Shown here: positions 28,226 through 40,021 of the stretch, piece after piece
Numbering within the stretch: position 1 is the first letter of the stretch
How the letters are laid out: every line of letters starts with the position of its first letter
DNA from: Cohnella abietis
GTDB lineage: Bacteria; Bacillota; Bacilli; Paenibacillales; Paenibacillaceae
Length of the DNA: 64,000 nt
Assembly (NCBI RefSeq): GCF_004295585.1
Contig: NZ_AP019400.1
Location: 1,641,501 to 1,705,500, forward strand
Reading direction: 5' to 3'
The notes under the pieces: generated by a model
The model's input: the letters and a program-made list of their open reading frames with translations, nothing else
What the model was told of the DNA's origin: nothing
The model's database searches: none
Translations under genes and position numbers: made by a program

Positions 28226-29758
28226 GTGAAGCTAAGCTTACAAGACTACAGAAGTAAATTGGAAGGCTGTTGGCTAGGGAAAAATATTGGAGGTACATTG
28301 GGTGCTCCGTTTGAATGCAAACGCGGTGTATTCGATGTGTCATTTTATACGCAAGAACTATATGGTGAACCTCTGCCGAATGATGATTTAGACTTACAGC
28401 TCATATGGTTAAATGCAGCTGAGAAATACGGAACTGCAGTAAACGCTCGTATACTTGCTGAATACTGGATATCTTATATCTCACCTAATATGGGTGAATA
28501 TGGTGCGGGGAAGAATAATCTGCGAGCAGGATTAGTACCTCCCTTATCTGGCTATTATCATAATCTTTACCGCGATAGCAATGGAGCGTTTATACGTTCA
28601 GAGATTTGGGCGTGTTTGGCACCAGGTCATCCGGAAATTGCTGCAAAATATGCCTATGAGGATGCAATTGTCGATCATAGTCATGAGGGTGTATATGCCG
28701 AGGTGTTCTGTGCTGCGATTGAGAGTGCGGCGTTCGTAGAAAGCGATACGTATCGTTTAATAGCAATAGGCTTATCTTATATCCCTGAGGAGTCTGGTGT
28801 TGCCAAGGCTGTGAAAACTGCAATTGAATCCTATCAATCAGGAGTTACCTGGCAGGAAGCAAGAATAAATGTATTAACAGCTGTCCCTGGAAGCTTCGGA
28901 TTGCTTAGTACTTCGGCAATTGATCCACAACAGGATGATGTACCCGTTGGACCGATCGGTTATGATGCGCCAAGCAATGTAGGCATCATGATCATTGGCT
29001 GGTTATACGGAGAAGGGGATTTCGAAAAAAGCATTTGCATTGCGACTAACTGTGGTGAAGATACAGACTGTACAGCGGCAACAATTGGCTCCATTCTCGG
29101 GATTATTCTTGGCAAAGAAGGGCTCCCATCGAAATGGTTAGATCCCATTGGAGATACAATTAAGACGATTACCCTAAATGTATGTGATCAGGGTACACGA
29201 ATCCCTACCACCGTTGGAGAGCTGACTGAGCGCGTACTCAGGCTTGCTCCTACATTCCTTGGTACAGAGTATTGTGATCTGCTTCATGCTGGAGAAGGCT
29301 ATCAAGTTGAGATGAACGAAGGGGATCAACTGTTTGATCATCCTGTGCGCATTAATGCATGGAAAAATAAAAGCTTCAAGGATACGTTATCCCTAAGCCC
29401 ATTTGGGGTTAAATACGATTTTTCCATATTTAATGCTTTCATAGATTATGGACAAGACCCCATAGTGAGTGCTGGGAAACCTCGTACATTCAAGTTAGTT
29501 ATCGAAAATAATCTGTTCATGCAACAGTTTATCCAGGTGAAATGGCATGTTCCAGCAGAATGGGAAGTAACCCCTGGAACCCATCTTAGCGTTCCTCTGG
29601 AGCATTATCATTGCAACATTGGAACGACCGAAATAGAGTTTACACTAACGGCTCATCAATTAAATCAACCGAGATACGATCTCTTAATCGAAATGACATC
29701 TGTAGGGCGTCCTACGAAAGGGATCGTTCCAATCGTACTATTGAATACTGGTAATTAA
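28226..29758 (+). CDS. ADP-ribosylglycohydrolase-family protein
   Basis: 510 residues; GTG 28226 chosen because GAAGGAGG ends seven bases before it. The N-terminus YRSKLEGCWLGKNIGGTLG, the Asp pair in LPNDDLDLQLIW, and CGEDTDCTAATIGSILG near 290 are the metal-binding blocks of the family, which removes ADP-ribose from proteins or acts on related substrates. The last 150 residues form a beta-rich extension (DLLHAGEGYQVEMNEGDQ onward), absent from the short DraG-type members. Such long members occur in glycan-use clusters and may act on sugars rather than ADP-ribose; that is inference. Confidence 0.8.
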   Translation: MKLSLQDYRSKLEGCWLGKNIGGTLGAPFECKRGVFDVSFYTQELYGEPLPNDDLDLQLIWLNAAEKYGTAVNARILAEYWISYISPNMGEYGAGKNNLRAGLVPPLSGYYHNLYRDSNGAFIRSEIWACLAPGHPEIAAKYAYEDAIVDHSHEGVYAEVFCAAIESAAFVESDTYRLIAIGLSYIPEESGVAKAVKTAIESYQSGVTWQEARINVLTAVPGSFGLLSTSAIDPQQDDVPVGPIGYDAPSNVGIMIIGWLYGEGDFEKSICIATNCGEDTDCTAATIGSILGIILGKEGLPSKWLDPIGDTIKTITLNVCDQGTRIPTTVGELTERVLRLAPTFLGTEYCDLLHAGEGYQVEMNEGDQLFDHPVRINAWKNKSFKDTLSLSPFGVKYDFSIFNAFIDYGQDPIVSAGKPRTFKLVIENNLFMQQFIQVKWHVPAEWEVTPGTHLSVPLEHYHCNIGTTEIEFTLTAHQLNQPRYDLLIEMTSVGRPTKGIVPIVLLNTGN

Positions 29759-29785
29759 TTTTAACCTCATCTGATTGCTCGATAT

Positions 29786-29825
29786 AAACGTGTACTACCG
29801 TCCTAAGGACGGCGGTATACGTTTT
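29786..29825 (+). terminator. Terminator after the ADP-ribosylglycohydrolase-family gene
   Basis: AAACGTGTACTACCGTCC (29786-29803) pairs almost fully with 29807-29824, followed by a short T-run. Confidence 0.8.
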
Positions 29826-29891
29826 ACTTAATTATTCACCAACTTCGTGGTTTAATAGATTAAACGATAAAAGCGAATAAAGAGGTGGATC

Positions 29892-31688
29892 GTGAAGAAG
29901 TTCAAATTTAGATTTTCCAGCTTTGGTATGTCTAAGAAGCTCGTTATTATTTTTGTTTTTATGTTGATTATTCCTATAACGATTTCTGCTATCGTTTCTT
30001 ACAACTATTACAGGGAGTCCATTGAACAAAATACAGCTGATTATGTATCACAAACCTCCATGGAGGTTCTCAATAAAATTGAGGATTATATTGATGACAT
30101 GAGAATGATCACGAAAATCCCCATGTACTCAAGTGAGCTTCAAAGCTATCTAGCATCTCCTGAAAAAGGCATTGAAAAGGATATCCGAATTGATTTCTAT
30201 ATTCGCCTGATGTCAGAGATGAAAAAAGGAACGAATGCGGTCTATATATTTGATAATTATGGAAACTCCTTTTATCACAACAGTCTTGGAAGCAACGAGG
30301 AAGCTGCTACACATTATGACAAGCTCAAGCAAATTGCTCGTAATCAGAGCGGTTCCGCTGTATTGATTAATACGCAAGCTGTTAAAACAGATTCAGGCAA
30401 AACCAAGTATATTCTCACGATGGTGCGAGATATTATCGATCTGACTACCTATCAACCAATTGGTTTTGTCGCTGTAGAAACGGATCTAAGTACGGTGGAA
30501 GCTTACTTCAAACATCTGGATCAGATTACGGGTGGCAAAACGATTATTGTAGATGAGCAAAATAGCGTCATTTTTGATAGCGCTTACGAAAATATCTCAA
30601 GTAATTGGAGAGATAAAGAAAGTATCGAGAAATCGCCGAATGCTTCGGGTAATTTTCATATCGAGAAAAATGGGGAGCAATACTATAGCATCTATCTATC
30701 TTCTCAGAAGCTAGGCTGGAAGGTATATGTCTATGTAAAAACAAAAGAGTTATTCAGCAAAGCGAATAAGATTCGAAACTCTACGATGATTGTTACATCC
30801 GTAATTCTTTTGGTTACCCTGCTAAGCTCCATATTGATTTCATGGGCGTTCACTAAACCGTTGCGGGTATTAACTGGCTTAATGAAGAAAGTGCAGGAGG
30901 GTGATTTCATGGTCAGTTTCCCTGTGCGGTTCTTGGATGAAGTCGGTATATTGGGCGTTAACTTTAATCGAATGATCAAGAAAATAGTTGAATTGATAAA
31001 CGATGTCCAGGTTGCATCCTTTCGAAAACAGGAAGCCGAAATGGAAGCCTTGCAGGCGCAGATCAATCCTCATTTTATATATAACACTTTAGAGACATTG
31101 AGAATGAAGGCTTTAATTAATGAGGATAGAGAAGTATCTGAGATGGCCCTATTCCTAGGTAAATTATTGAGATATAGCATCATTAAAAGTGGTGAAATCG
31201 TAACCGTCAAACAAGAGCTAGAGCATCTGACCAATTACATTAAACTTCAAAATTATCGATTCAAAAATCGTTATCACTTAACTATCGCTATCGATCCTGA
31301 GCTTGAGAAATATGCCATGATAAAGCTGGTATTTCAGCCCATCGTTGAGAATGCGATCTTTCACGGCTTGGAGAAGAGATCAGGGCAGGGAACCATTACG
31401 ATTTCGTCAAAAATGGAAGGGGAATATTACTACGTCTTATTTGAAGATGATGGTGTTGGCATCTCACCCGAGCAGGTAAAGAAATTGAATAGCCGAATTC
31501 AGCTGGGTAATGTGGCTCCTAACGACAAGGGAGATACGGGCAACGGGATTGGATTACACAATGTAAACGAACGTATTAAGCTTCATTATGGGACTAAGTA
31601 TGGCTTAACTATTGAAAGTGAGTTGGATAAAGGTGTAATCGTATTTTTGAAGCTTCCATCTGTTAAGAGCCATGTATTGCTGAAGTAA
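29892..31688 (+). CDS. YesM-type sensor histidine kinase
   Basis: 598 residues, GTG start with AGAGGTGG upstream. A first membrane helix (17-38), an extracellular Cache-like sensing domain (40-295), a second helix (about 300-320), a HAMP domain (FTKPLRVLTGLMKKVQEGDF), a His-kinase domain with the phospho-acceptor His394 in QINPHFIYNTLE, and an ATPase domain (NAIFHGLEK, GNGIGLHNVNERI). It probably senses an extracellular sugar or a binding protein and controls the importer downstream through the response regulator at 31717. Confidence 0.92.
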   Translation: MKKFKFRFSSFGMSKKLVIIFVFMLIIPITISAIVSYNYYRESIEQNTADYVSQTSMEVLNKIEDYIDDMRMITKIPMYSSELQSYLASPEKGIEKDIRIDFYIRLMSEMKKGTNAVYIFDNYGNSFYHNSLGSNEEAATHYDKLKQIARNQSGSAVLINTQAVKTDSGKTKYILTMVRDIIDLTTYQPIGFVAVETDLSTVEAYFKHLDQITGGKTIIVDEQNSVIFDSAYENISSNWRDKESIEKSPNASGNFHIEKNGEQYYSIYLSSQKLGWKVYVYVKTKELFSKANKIRNSTMIVTSVILLVTLLSSILISWAFTKPLRVLTGLMKKVQEGDFMVSFPVRFLDEVGILGVNFNRMIKKIVELINDVQVASFRKQEAEMEALQAQINPHFIYNTLETLRMKALINEDREVSEMALFLGKLLRYSIIKSGEIVTVKQELEHLTNYIKLQNYRFKNRYHLTIAIDPELEKYAMIKLVFQPIVENAIFHGLEKRSGQGTITISSKMEGEYYYVLFEDDGVGISPEQVKKLNSRIQLGNVAPNDKGDTGNGIGLHNVNERIKLHYGTKYGLTIESELDKGVIVFLKLPSVKSHVLLK

Positions 31689-31716
31689 GAAGATCAACTT
31701 AGAGAGGGGATACATC

Positions 31717-32439
31717 ATGTTAAATATTGCATTGGTAGACGATGAGGACACCATCCTGTTCGGTATGACTAAGCTTATTAGCGAAATGAACGATAATTAT
31801 CATGTAATTGCCACCTTTAATAACGGCCAAGAGGTATTAGATTCAACATTGTTGGGGCAATTTGATTTGCTTATTACAGATATCAAAATGCCTTGTATGG
31901 ATGGGCTGGAGCTCATTAAGGAAGTCGTGCTCCATTATCCGGATTTGCCTTGTCTTATTGTTAGTGGCTTTTCTGAATTTGATTATGCCAGAACAGCCAT
32001 GCGTTATGGAGTCATTGATTATCTTCTCAAGCCGGTAGATCCGGATGAGCTTAATGAGAAGCTATCAAGTATTCTTCAAGCAAAGCAGCCTTTGGTCATT
32101 ACACAAATAGATGGAGATAAGAATAAGGCGATTAGATTGGTGAAAAATTGGATATCAGCTCACTATGATTCCGAATTGGACATGTCTGCACTGGCAGAGC
32201 TTGTACACTTAAATCCAAATTACCTGTCACGTCTGTTCAAGATTGAGACGGGCGAGAGCTTGACAGGATACTTAATCCATACGCGAATGCAGAAGGCGAA
32301 AGAGCTTCTCGTTAACCAACTGGAACTTAAAATTTACGAAATTGCAGAACGAATCGGGTACAATGACTCAACTTATTTCACCAAGCTTTTTAAGAAATTG
32401 AATGGATATACGCCATTAGAATATCGAAACAAACAATAA
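31717..32439 (+). CDS. Short AraC-type response regulator (YesN-like)
   Basis: 240 residues. Receiver domain with acidic pocket DDED (8-11) and phospho-acceptor Asp55 in LLITDIKMP, followed directly by an AraC double helix-turn-helix (residues 135-240: LVHLNPNYLSRLFKIETGES, RIGYNDSTYFTKLFKKLNGY). Most YesN proteins are about 500 residues with a middle domain, which is missing here. It lies 28 bases after the kinase gene. It probably activates the importer operon at 32598. Confidence 0.92.
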   Translation: MLNIALVDDEDTILFGMTKLISEMNDNYHVIATFNNGQEVLDSTLLGQFDLLITDIKMPCMDGLELIKEVVLHYPDLPCLIVSGFSEFDYARTAMRYGVIDYLLKPVDPDELNEKLSSILQAKQPLVITQIDGDKNKAIRLVKNWISAHYDSELDMSALAELVHLNPNYLSRLFKIETGESLTGYLIHTRMQKAKELLVNQLELKIYEIAERIGYNDSTYFTKLFKKLNGYTPLEYRNKQ

Positions 32440-32444
32440 ACTGC

Positions 32445-32585
32445 GACGGTTATTAGGGGATCAGAAAACGTGTAATCCGAGCAATATAAATGTAATTACA
32501 GACCATTATGGTTGCTGATTCGCTATGATAAAATTCAGTTGTAAGCGATACCATCCGGCCGAATGGATTGTTGCATAATAAAAAA
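32445..32585 (+). promoter_or_regulatory. Promoter and cre-like site of importer 2; duplicated at 39731
   Basis: A -10-like TATGATAAAAT (32524-32534) is followed by TTGTAAGCGATACCA (32539-32553), a full match to the Bacillus cre pattern. The imperfect palindrome CCATCCGGCCGAATGG overlaps it at 32551-32566. The whole block has a diverged twin at 39731-39890, so its shared parts, including the stretch at 32490-32510, may be regulator-binding sites. Confidence 0.6.
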
Positions 32586-32597
32586 TGGAGGCTTTAT

Positions 32598-33911
32598 ATG
32601 AAAAAATCAATAAGCGCTGTAGGGACAACTATTCTAGCTTTAACTTTACTAACCGCTTGTGGTGGAAATAATGAAGCCGATAAGAATAAGCAAACAGCTA
32701 GTGCCAGTAACTCTCCTACCGAATCAGCATTAACAGCGGAAACATCAACTCCGACAGAGGCTGATACGATTAAAGGAAAGATTACATTTGCAATTAATCG
32801 TACGGATATGGACGACAAGCTCAAGGAATATGCGGATAAATTTCATGAGAAATATCCAAATGCTGAGGTTGTCATTGAACCCATTAAAGACTATGAAGGA
32901 ACGCTGAAAATCAGATTGGCTTCCAATGAAGCACCTGACGTTATGTACATGAACACGATCATTACACCGAGCACTGATTTATGGCCTGATTTTTATGCCC
33001 CAATTGATGACTTGGGTTATGCTGGGAAGTCATATCTTCCTTTATCCGAGTACGAGGGACACGCCTACTCTATAAGTGAAGGTGTATATGTAACAGGTGT
33101 GCTCTATAACAAGAAAACATTTGCTGACGCAGGTGTTACGGAATCTCCAAAAACCTATGATGAATTCATTAGTGTATTGGAAACTTTGAAAGCAAAAGGT
33201 GTATTGCCAATCGGTAGTATGCTAAAAAGCAATTGGCCTTTGAGTACATGGGAGACTGTTGCTTTTGCACAAACAGCTGATTCTCAAGCAGTGTTTGAGC
33301 AGATGGTCAATACGAATACCCCCTATACAGATGAAAACTCTTTAGTGAAGGGATTTAAATTCGTTAGAGAGTTAGTTGATAAAGGCTACTTCGAGAAAGA
33401 TTTACTTTCCAGTGATTGGGATGTTTTACGTAAACAGATGGCTTCAGGAAAAGTTGGTATGCTCTATTTGGCAAATTACGGGTTAGCCGCCTTGGATGGA
33501 ACGCCAGCTGAAGATGTCGGATTTTTCCCCTTACCGATTGATAATTCTGGACAGCCCGTTACGATGATGACCCCCGGCTGGAATTTGGTCATTAGCAAGG
33601 GCAGTAAAAATATGGACACTGCTAAAGCCTTTTATAAATTCTGGATTGAGGAATCCGGTTATCAGGACCATAACGGGTTAATTCCTCCTCTTAAAGACAT
33701 GAAATCTAAAAATGCACCACTTGCAGATTTCTTGTCTAATAATCCGCGAATTGTAAGTGTACTGCCGCCACAAGATAGCTACAATAAGATTCTTAATAAA
33801 GCTCAAATCGGAAATACGATGATTTTGCAAGAAATCATGCTCAATAAGGACAATAATATCCAGCCTATTCTGGACAAATACAATAAAAAGTGGGCCGACG
33901 CTAGAAAATAA
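32598..33911 (+). CDS. ABC sugar importer 2, solute-binding lipoprotein
   Basis: 437 residues; ATG 32598 chosen with GGAGG six bases upstream and a standard lipoprotein signal with lipobox LTAC (Cys21). A Ser/Thr linker follows, then the family-1 binding fold (GKITFAINRTDMDDKLKEY near residue 55; GVYVTGVLYNKKTFADAGV near 165). It delivers sugar to the permeases at 33989 and 34876 and lies downstream of a two-component system that probably controls it. The ligand is likely an arabinose-containing oligosaccharide because a GH127 relic follows the operon; this is inference. Confidence 0.9.
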   Translation: MKKSISAVGTTILALTLLTACGGNNEADKNKQTASASNSPTESALTAETSTPTEADTIKGKITFAINRTDMDDKLKEYADKFHEKYPNAEVVIEPIKDYEGTLKIRLASNEAPDVMYMNTIITPSTDLWPDFYAPIDDLGYAGKSYLPLSEYEGHAYSISEGVYVTGVLYNKKTFADAGVTESPKTYDEFISVLETLKAKGVLPIGSMLKSNWPLSTWETVAFAQTADSQAVFEQMVNTNTPYTDENSLVKGFKFVRELVDKGYFEKDLLSSDWDVLRKQMASGKVGMLYLANYGLAALDGTPAEDVGFFPLPIDNSGQPVTMMTPGWNLVISKGSKNMDTAKAFYKFWIEESGYQDHNGLIPPLKDMKSKNAPLADFLSNNPRIVSVLPPQDSYNKILNKAQIGNTMILQEIMLNKDNNIQPILDKYNKKWADARK

Positions 33912-33924
33912 TAAGGGTGAGGTT

Positions 33925-33963
33925 GGGAACAGGCGGTCAGGCAATGCTTGATCGCCTGTTCCC
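33925..33963 (+). terminator. Strong intercistronic hairpin between binding protein and permease
   Basis: GGGAACAGGCG (33925-33935) pairs with CGCCTGTTCCC (33953-33963), and inner TCAGGC/GCTTGA pairs extend the stem to about 18 pairs. No T-run. Probably stabilises the binding-protein message or limits read-through to the permeases. A diverged copy survives at 39920-39957. Confidence 0.65.
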
Positions 33964-33988
33964 AAGATAGCCGGAAAGGTTACTTCTT

Positions 33989-34879
33989 ATGGGTGTTCTA
34001 TCGTTTCGTACGCAAAAATTAATCATTCTGTGCTCATTTCTAATCCTTCCCCTTCTTCTGTTGGGTGTATTCACTTATTATCCCGCATTCACTTTAATAA
34101 GAATAAGCTTCACAGATTGGAACGGAATTTCGTTACACAAAATGGGGATTGGCTGGGAAAACTATACGCGGATTTTTAGTGATTCCAAGTATCTTGGTAT
34201 CTTTAATCATAACTTGATCTACTTTCTTGTTGGGTTTATACAAATTGGATTATCGCTTTATTTTGCAGTTATATTGAACAGCAAGCTGCGCGGAAAGAAC
34301 ATCTTCCGTGCAATCATATTCTCTCCTTATATCATTAACAGTGTAGCTATTGCCTTCATGTTCACTTTTCTTTTGAACAGTGAAGTTGGTGCCTTAAACG
34401 TTGTGCTGAAGGAAACAGGTTTACATTTTCTTGCGAAGAATTGGCTTAGCGATCCGCAAATCATCAACTATACACTGGCTTTTATGGCAACGTGGAAGTA
34501 TTTGGGTTTTATGATGGTCATTATTCTAGGTGCGCTTCAATCGATTCCTAATGATCTATATGAAGCAGCAAGTATCGACGGAGCTAATGGCTTTCAGTCT
34601 TTTCGGTTCATTACATTACCAAGCCTGCGTAGAATTTTGGAATTATGTTTCTTCCTAAACCTGAATGGTGCTTTAGCGGCATTCGAATTTCCTTTTGTTA
34701 TTTTCCCGTCAGGCTCACCGCTAGGCATGAGTGATACCTTCGTGACGAATACACTTCTTACTTCTTTCCGTTACAGTGATTTCGGTCTAGCCTCAGCAAT
34801 GGGTGTTTTATTGATGATTATTACGATCATTCTCGTGCTTACTCAAAGATTGGTTTTCTTCGGGAGGGATGAGAAATGA
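33989..34879 (+). CDS. ABC sugar importer 2, permease (MalF type)
   Basis: 296 residues with about six membrane helices, the first at LIILCSFLILPLLLLGVF (residues 10-27). The EAA loop reads EAASIDGANGFQSFRFITLP near residue 192. It ends four bases into the next gene (ATGA overlap). A GGAAAGGT site precedes the ATG. Confidence 0.92.
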   Translation: MGVLSFRTQKLIILCSFLILPLLLLGVFTYYPAFTLIRISFTDWNGISLHKMGIGWENYTRIFSDSKYLGIFNHNLIYFLVGFIQIGLSLYFAVILNSKLRGKNIFRAIIFSPYIINSVAIAFMFTFLLNSEVGALNVVLKETGLHFLAKNWLSDPQIINYTLAFMATWKYLGFMMVIILGALQSIPNDLYEAASIDGANGFQSFRFITLPSLRRILELCFFLNLNGALAAFEFPFVIFPSGSPLGMSDTFVTNTLLTSFRYSDFGLASAMGVLLMIITIILVLTQRLVFFGRDEK

Positions 34880-35688
34880 TTCGATCTCTTAAATACATCA
34901 GCTTACTGATCGCTGCGGTTTGTATCTTGTTCCCACCCTACATCGTAATCGTTGCAGCATTCAAGTCTCCAACAGAGTTTGCCTTGTCGGATGCGTATGC
35001 ACTCCCAAGCAGTTTTCTTAATTTTGATAATTTTGTAATGGTACTGGAGAAAGGGCGGTTTCTACTTTCCTACTTCAATATTTCTTATATCATAGTCCTC
35101 TCACTAGCCGGAAATATCCTATTAGGAACGATGGTGGCTTATGCACTTGGGAGATTTCAATTCAAATTAAGATCTGCAATTCTCGGAGCTTATGCAGGAG
35201 CACTAATTATTCCCGGTATTACGACACAGGTAGCTACATTCGGAATTATTAAGAATTTGGGGCTATTCAATACTCATTACTCCATTATTTTGCTATCACT
35301 CGGAGCAGATGTGATTCAAATCTATATTTACTTACAGTTTATTAAGAACATCCCGTATGAGCTTGATGAGAGTGCGTATTTGGAAGGAGCGTCCCTGTTC
35401 CGCATTTACCGTTCCATTATTGTTCCTCTTTTGACGCCCGCTACGGCAACCGTTCTTATTTTGAAGACGATAAGTATTTACAATGATTTGTATTCTCCTT
35501 ACTTGTATATGCCCGCCCAGAAGCTGGGTGTTGTTACGACTGAATTGATGAGATTTTCGAACAGTTATGGCTCGTCTTGGACGTTGCAGTCTGCAGCCAT
35601 TATTCTAGTAGCTATCCCAATGGTTATATTTTATTTGGTTTTACAAAAATATATCTTCTCAGGCATTGTTAACGGCGCGGTCAAATAG
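34876..35688 (+). CDS. ABC sugar importer 2, permease (MalG type)
   Basis: 270 residues, start ATG overlapping the TGA of the first permease. Hydrophobic helix at residues 6-24; the coupling loop ESAYLEGASLFRIYRSIIVP near 172 is slightly degenerate relative to the usual EAA motif. The C-terminus IVNGAVK is typical. Its 3' end has a degraded twin just before the GH130 gene near 39961-40015. Confidence 0.92.
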   Translation: MIRSLKYISLLIAAVCILFPPYIVIVAAFKSPTEFALSDAYALPSSFLNFDNFVMVLEKGRFLLSYFNISYIIVLSLAGNILLGTMVAYALGRFQFKLRSAILGAYAGALIIPGITTQVATFGIIKNLGLFNTHYSIILLSLGADVIQIYIYLQFIKNIPYELDESAYLEGASLFRIYRSIIVPLLTPATATVLILKTISIYNDLYSPYLYMPAQKLGVVTTELMRFSNSYGSSWTLQSAAIILVAIPMVIFYLVLQKYIFSGIVNGAVK

Positions 35689-35723
35689 GAATTGAAATAG
35701 AAATTAAGTAGAGGATGTGTTGA

Positions 35724-36330
35724 ATGTTTAAAAAGCTAAATGCGGTACCGTTTGATCAAGTGAAAATTCAGGATACATTCTGGTCGGGACGGATGGAGCG
35801 GATCCGCGAGAAGACGCTGCCGTATTTGTGGCAGAATTTCTGCGAAGACGGTTAACAAGATTTTCGCTATGCAGCAGCCGGATGGTTATCTGAATTCATT
35901 CTATACCATTGTTGCACCGGAGCAGAAATGGACCGATATTCTGTTTGGGCATGAGCTACACCTTGGCGACCTTCTTTGTGGAAGTGCGGGGCAATCCCCA
36001 GGCCAAGGCGCAAATGTATGGCGGTTGGACCGCATTGACCAAGGGCTTTATCGAGTTCGATGCCCTTCCGTTCGGTCTATACGGCAGAGATACATACATG
36101 CAGGCGCATGTGCCTGTGAAACAGCAGGATACGATTGAAGGCCATGCAGTAAGGGCGGCATATCTCTATGCAAGTGTCGCAGATATCGTTAAGCTGACGG
36201 ATGATGCCGAATACGCACAGGCCTTGGAGCAGTACAGCGGCCCATCGCAGGCAGCGGAATTTCCCCTGTTCTTGCTGTCCGCCTAATGTGCTGCGGTTTT
36301 TTTGCAGTTTGTGCCTAATGAAGCTGGAAT
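35724..36330 (+). pseudogene. GH127 pseudogene with at least four large deletions
   Basis: Starts with an intact ATG and MFKKLNAVPF like the two full copies. Only four pieces remain, matching residues about 1-43, 98-131, 201-289 and 388-406 of the copy at 21109. The third piece (VEVRGNPQAK onward) and the fourth (HRRQ ... CSCCPPNVLRFF) are still easy to read, but frames shift at the junctions and a stop falls after the first piece. The active-site CCPPN segment survives, so the deletions are internal rather than a single truncation. It follows the importer just as an intact enzyme would. Confidence 0.88.
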
Positions 36331-36392
36331 CAATCCAACAAATCCGGATTCCTCATGATAGGCTAAAAGTATAAGGTATGCCTCTTGAAATT

Positions 36393-36424
36393 TAAGTCTA
36401 GTTCAACTCGTTGAACTAGACTTA
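36393..36424 (+). promoter_or_regulatory. 32-bp palindrome upstream of the beta-galactosidase gene
   Basis: Arms of 15 bases (36393-36407 and 36410-36424) are perfectly complementary around a two-base centre. A two-base loop is poor for RNA hairpins, so a dimeric-protein operator is as likely as a terminator. No T-run follows. Confidence 0.5.
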
Positions 36425-36427
36425 TGA

Positions 36428-39670
<3,243 letters not shown>

Positions 39671-39730
39671 AAGCTGGATAGTGAGGAGCAGGGATGTAAT
39701 CTCATTCATCACCTGTCGACAATGCAAATA

Positions 39731-40015
39731 GCCGTTACCTTTGATATGGGGATTCGGAAACGTGTAAGCTGAACAATGTAAATGTAATTACAGACCATTA
39801 TGCTGCCAACAGCGGTATGATACAATTTAGTTGTAAGCGATACCATTCGGCCGAATGGAATAGTTACTGAACAAAAATAATGAGACAATGCTAGAAAATA
39901 ATAACGGTGATGTTGAAAACAGGCGGTCAGGCTTTGCTTGATCGCCTTGTGCTTTTCGAGTGGAAATGTATATTCTCGCGCCATATTTAATGAAGGCGTC
40001 AAATAAGAAAGGAAA
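39731..40015 (+). pseudogene. Scar of a deleted importer operon (promoter, hairpin and permease tail)
   Basis: Three pieces of the importer-2 operon follow each other in order. 39731-39890 matches the promoter block at 32445-32585, including the cre-like site (39831-39845). 39890-39957 matches the end of the binding-protein gene and the hairpin after it (33897-33963), including GCTAGAAAATAATAA. 39961-40015 resembles the end of the second permease (35650-35700). Binding protein and both permeases are otherwise gone. The retained promoter now stands directly before the GH130 gene. Confidence 0.75.
39843..39858 (+). promoter_or_regulatory. Perfect 16-bp palindrome overlapping a cre-like site
   Basis: CCATTCGGCCGAATGG is a perfect palindrome; the twin at 32551-32566 has one mismatch. 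It overlaps the cre-like match at 39831-39845 and lies downstream of a -10-like TACAAT (39821-39826). Confidence 0.5.
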
Positions 40016-40021
40016 ATGAAA

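Noticed and set aside
35869-36286. Two overlapping short open frames as separate genes
   Set aside because: Both are pieces of the GH127 pseudogene in shifted frames.
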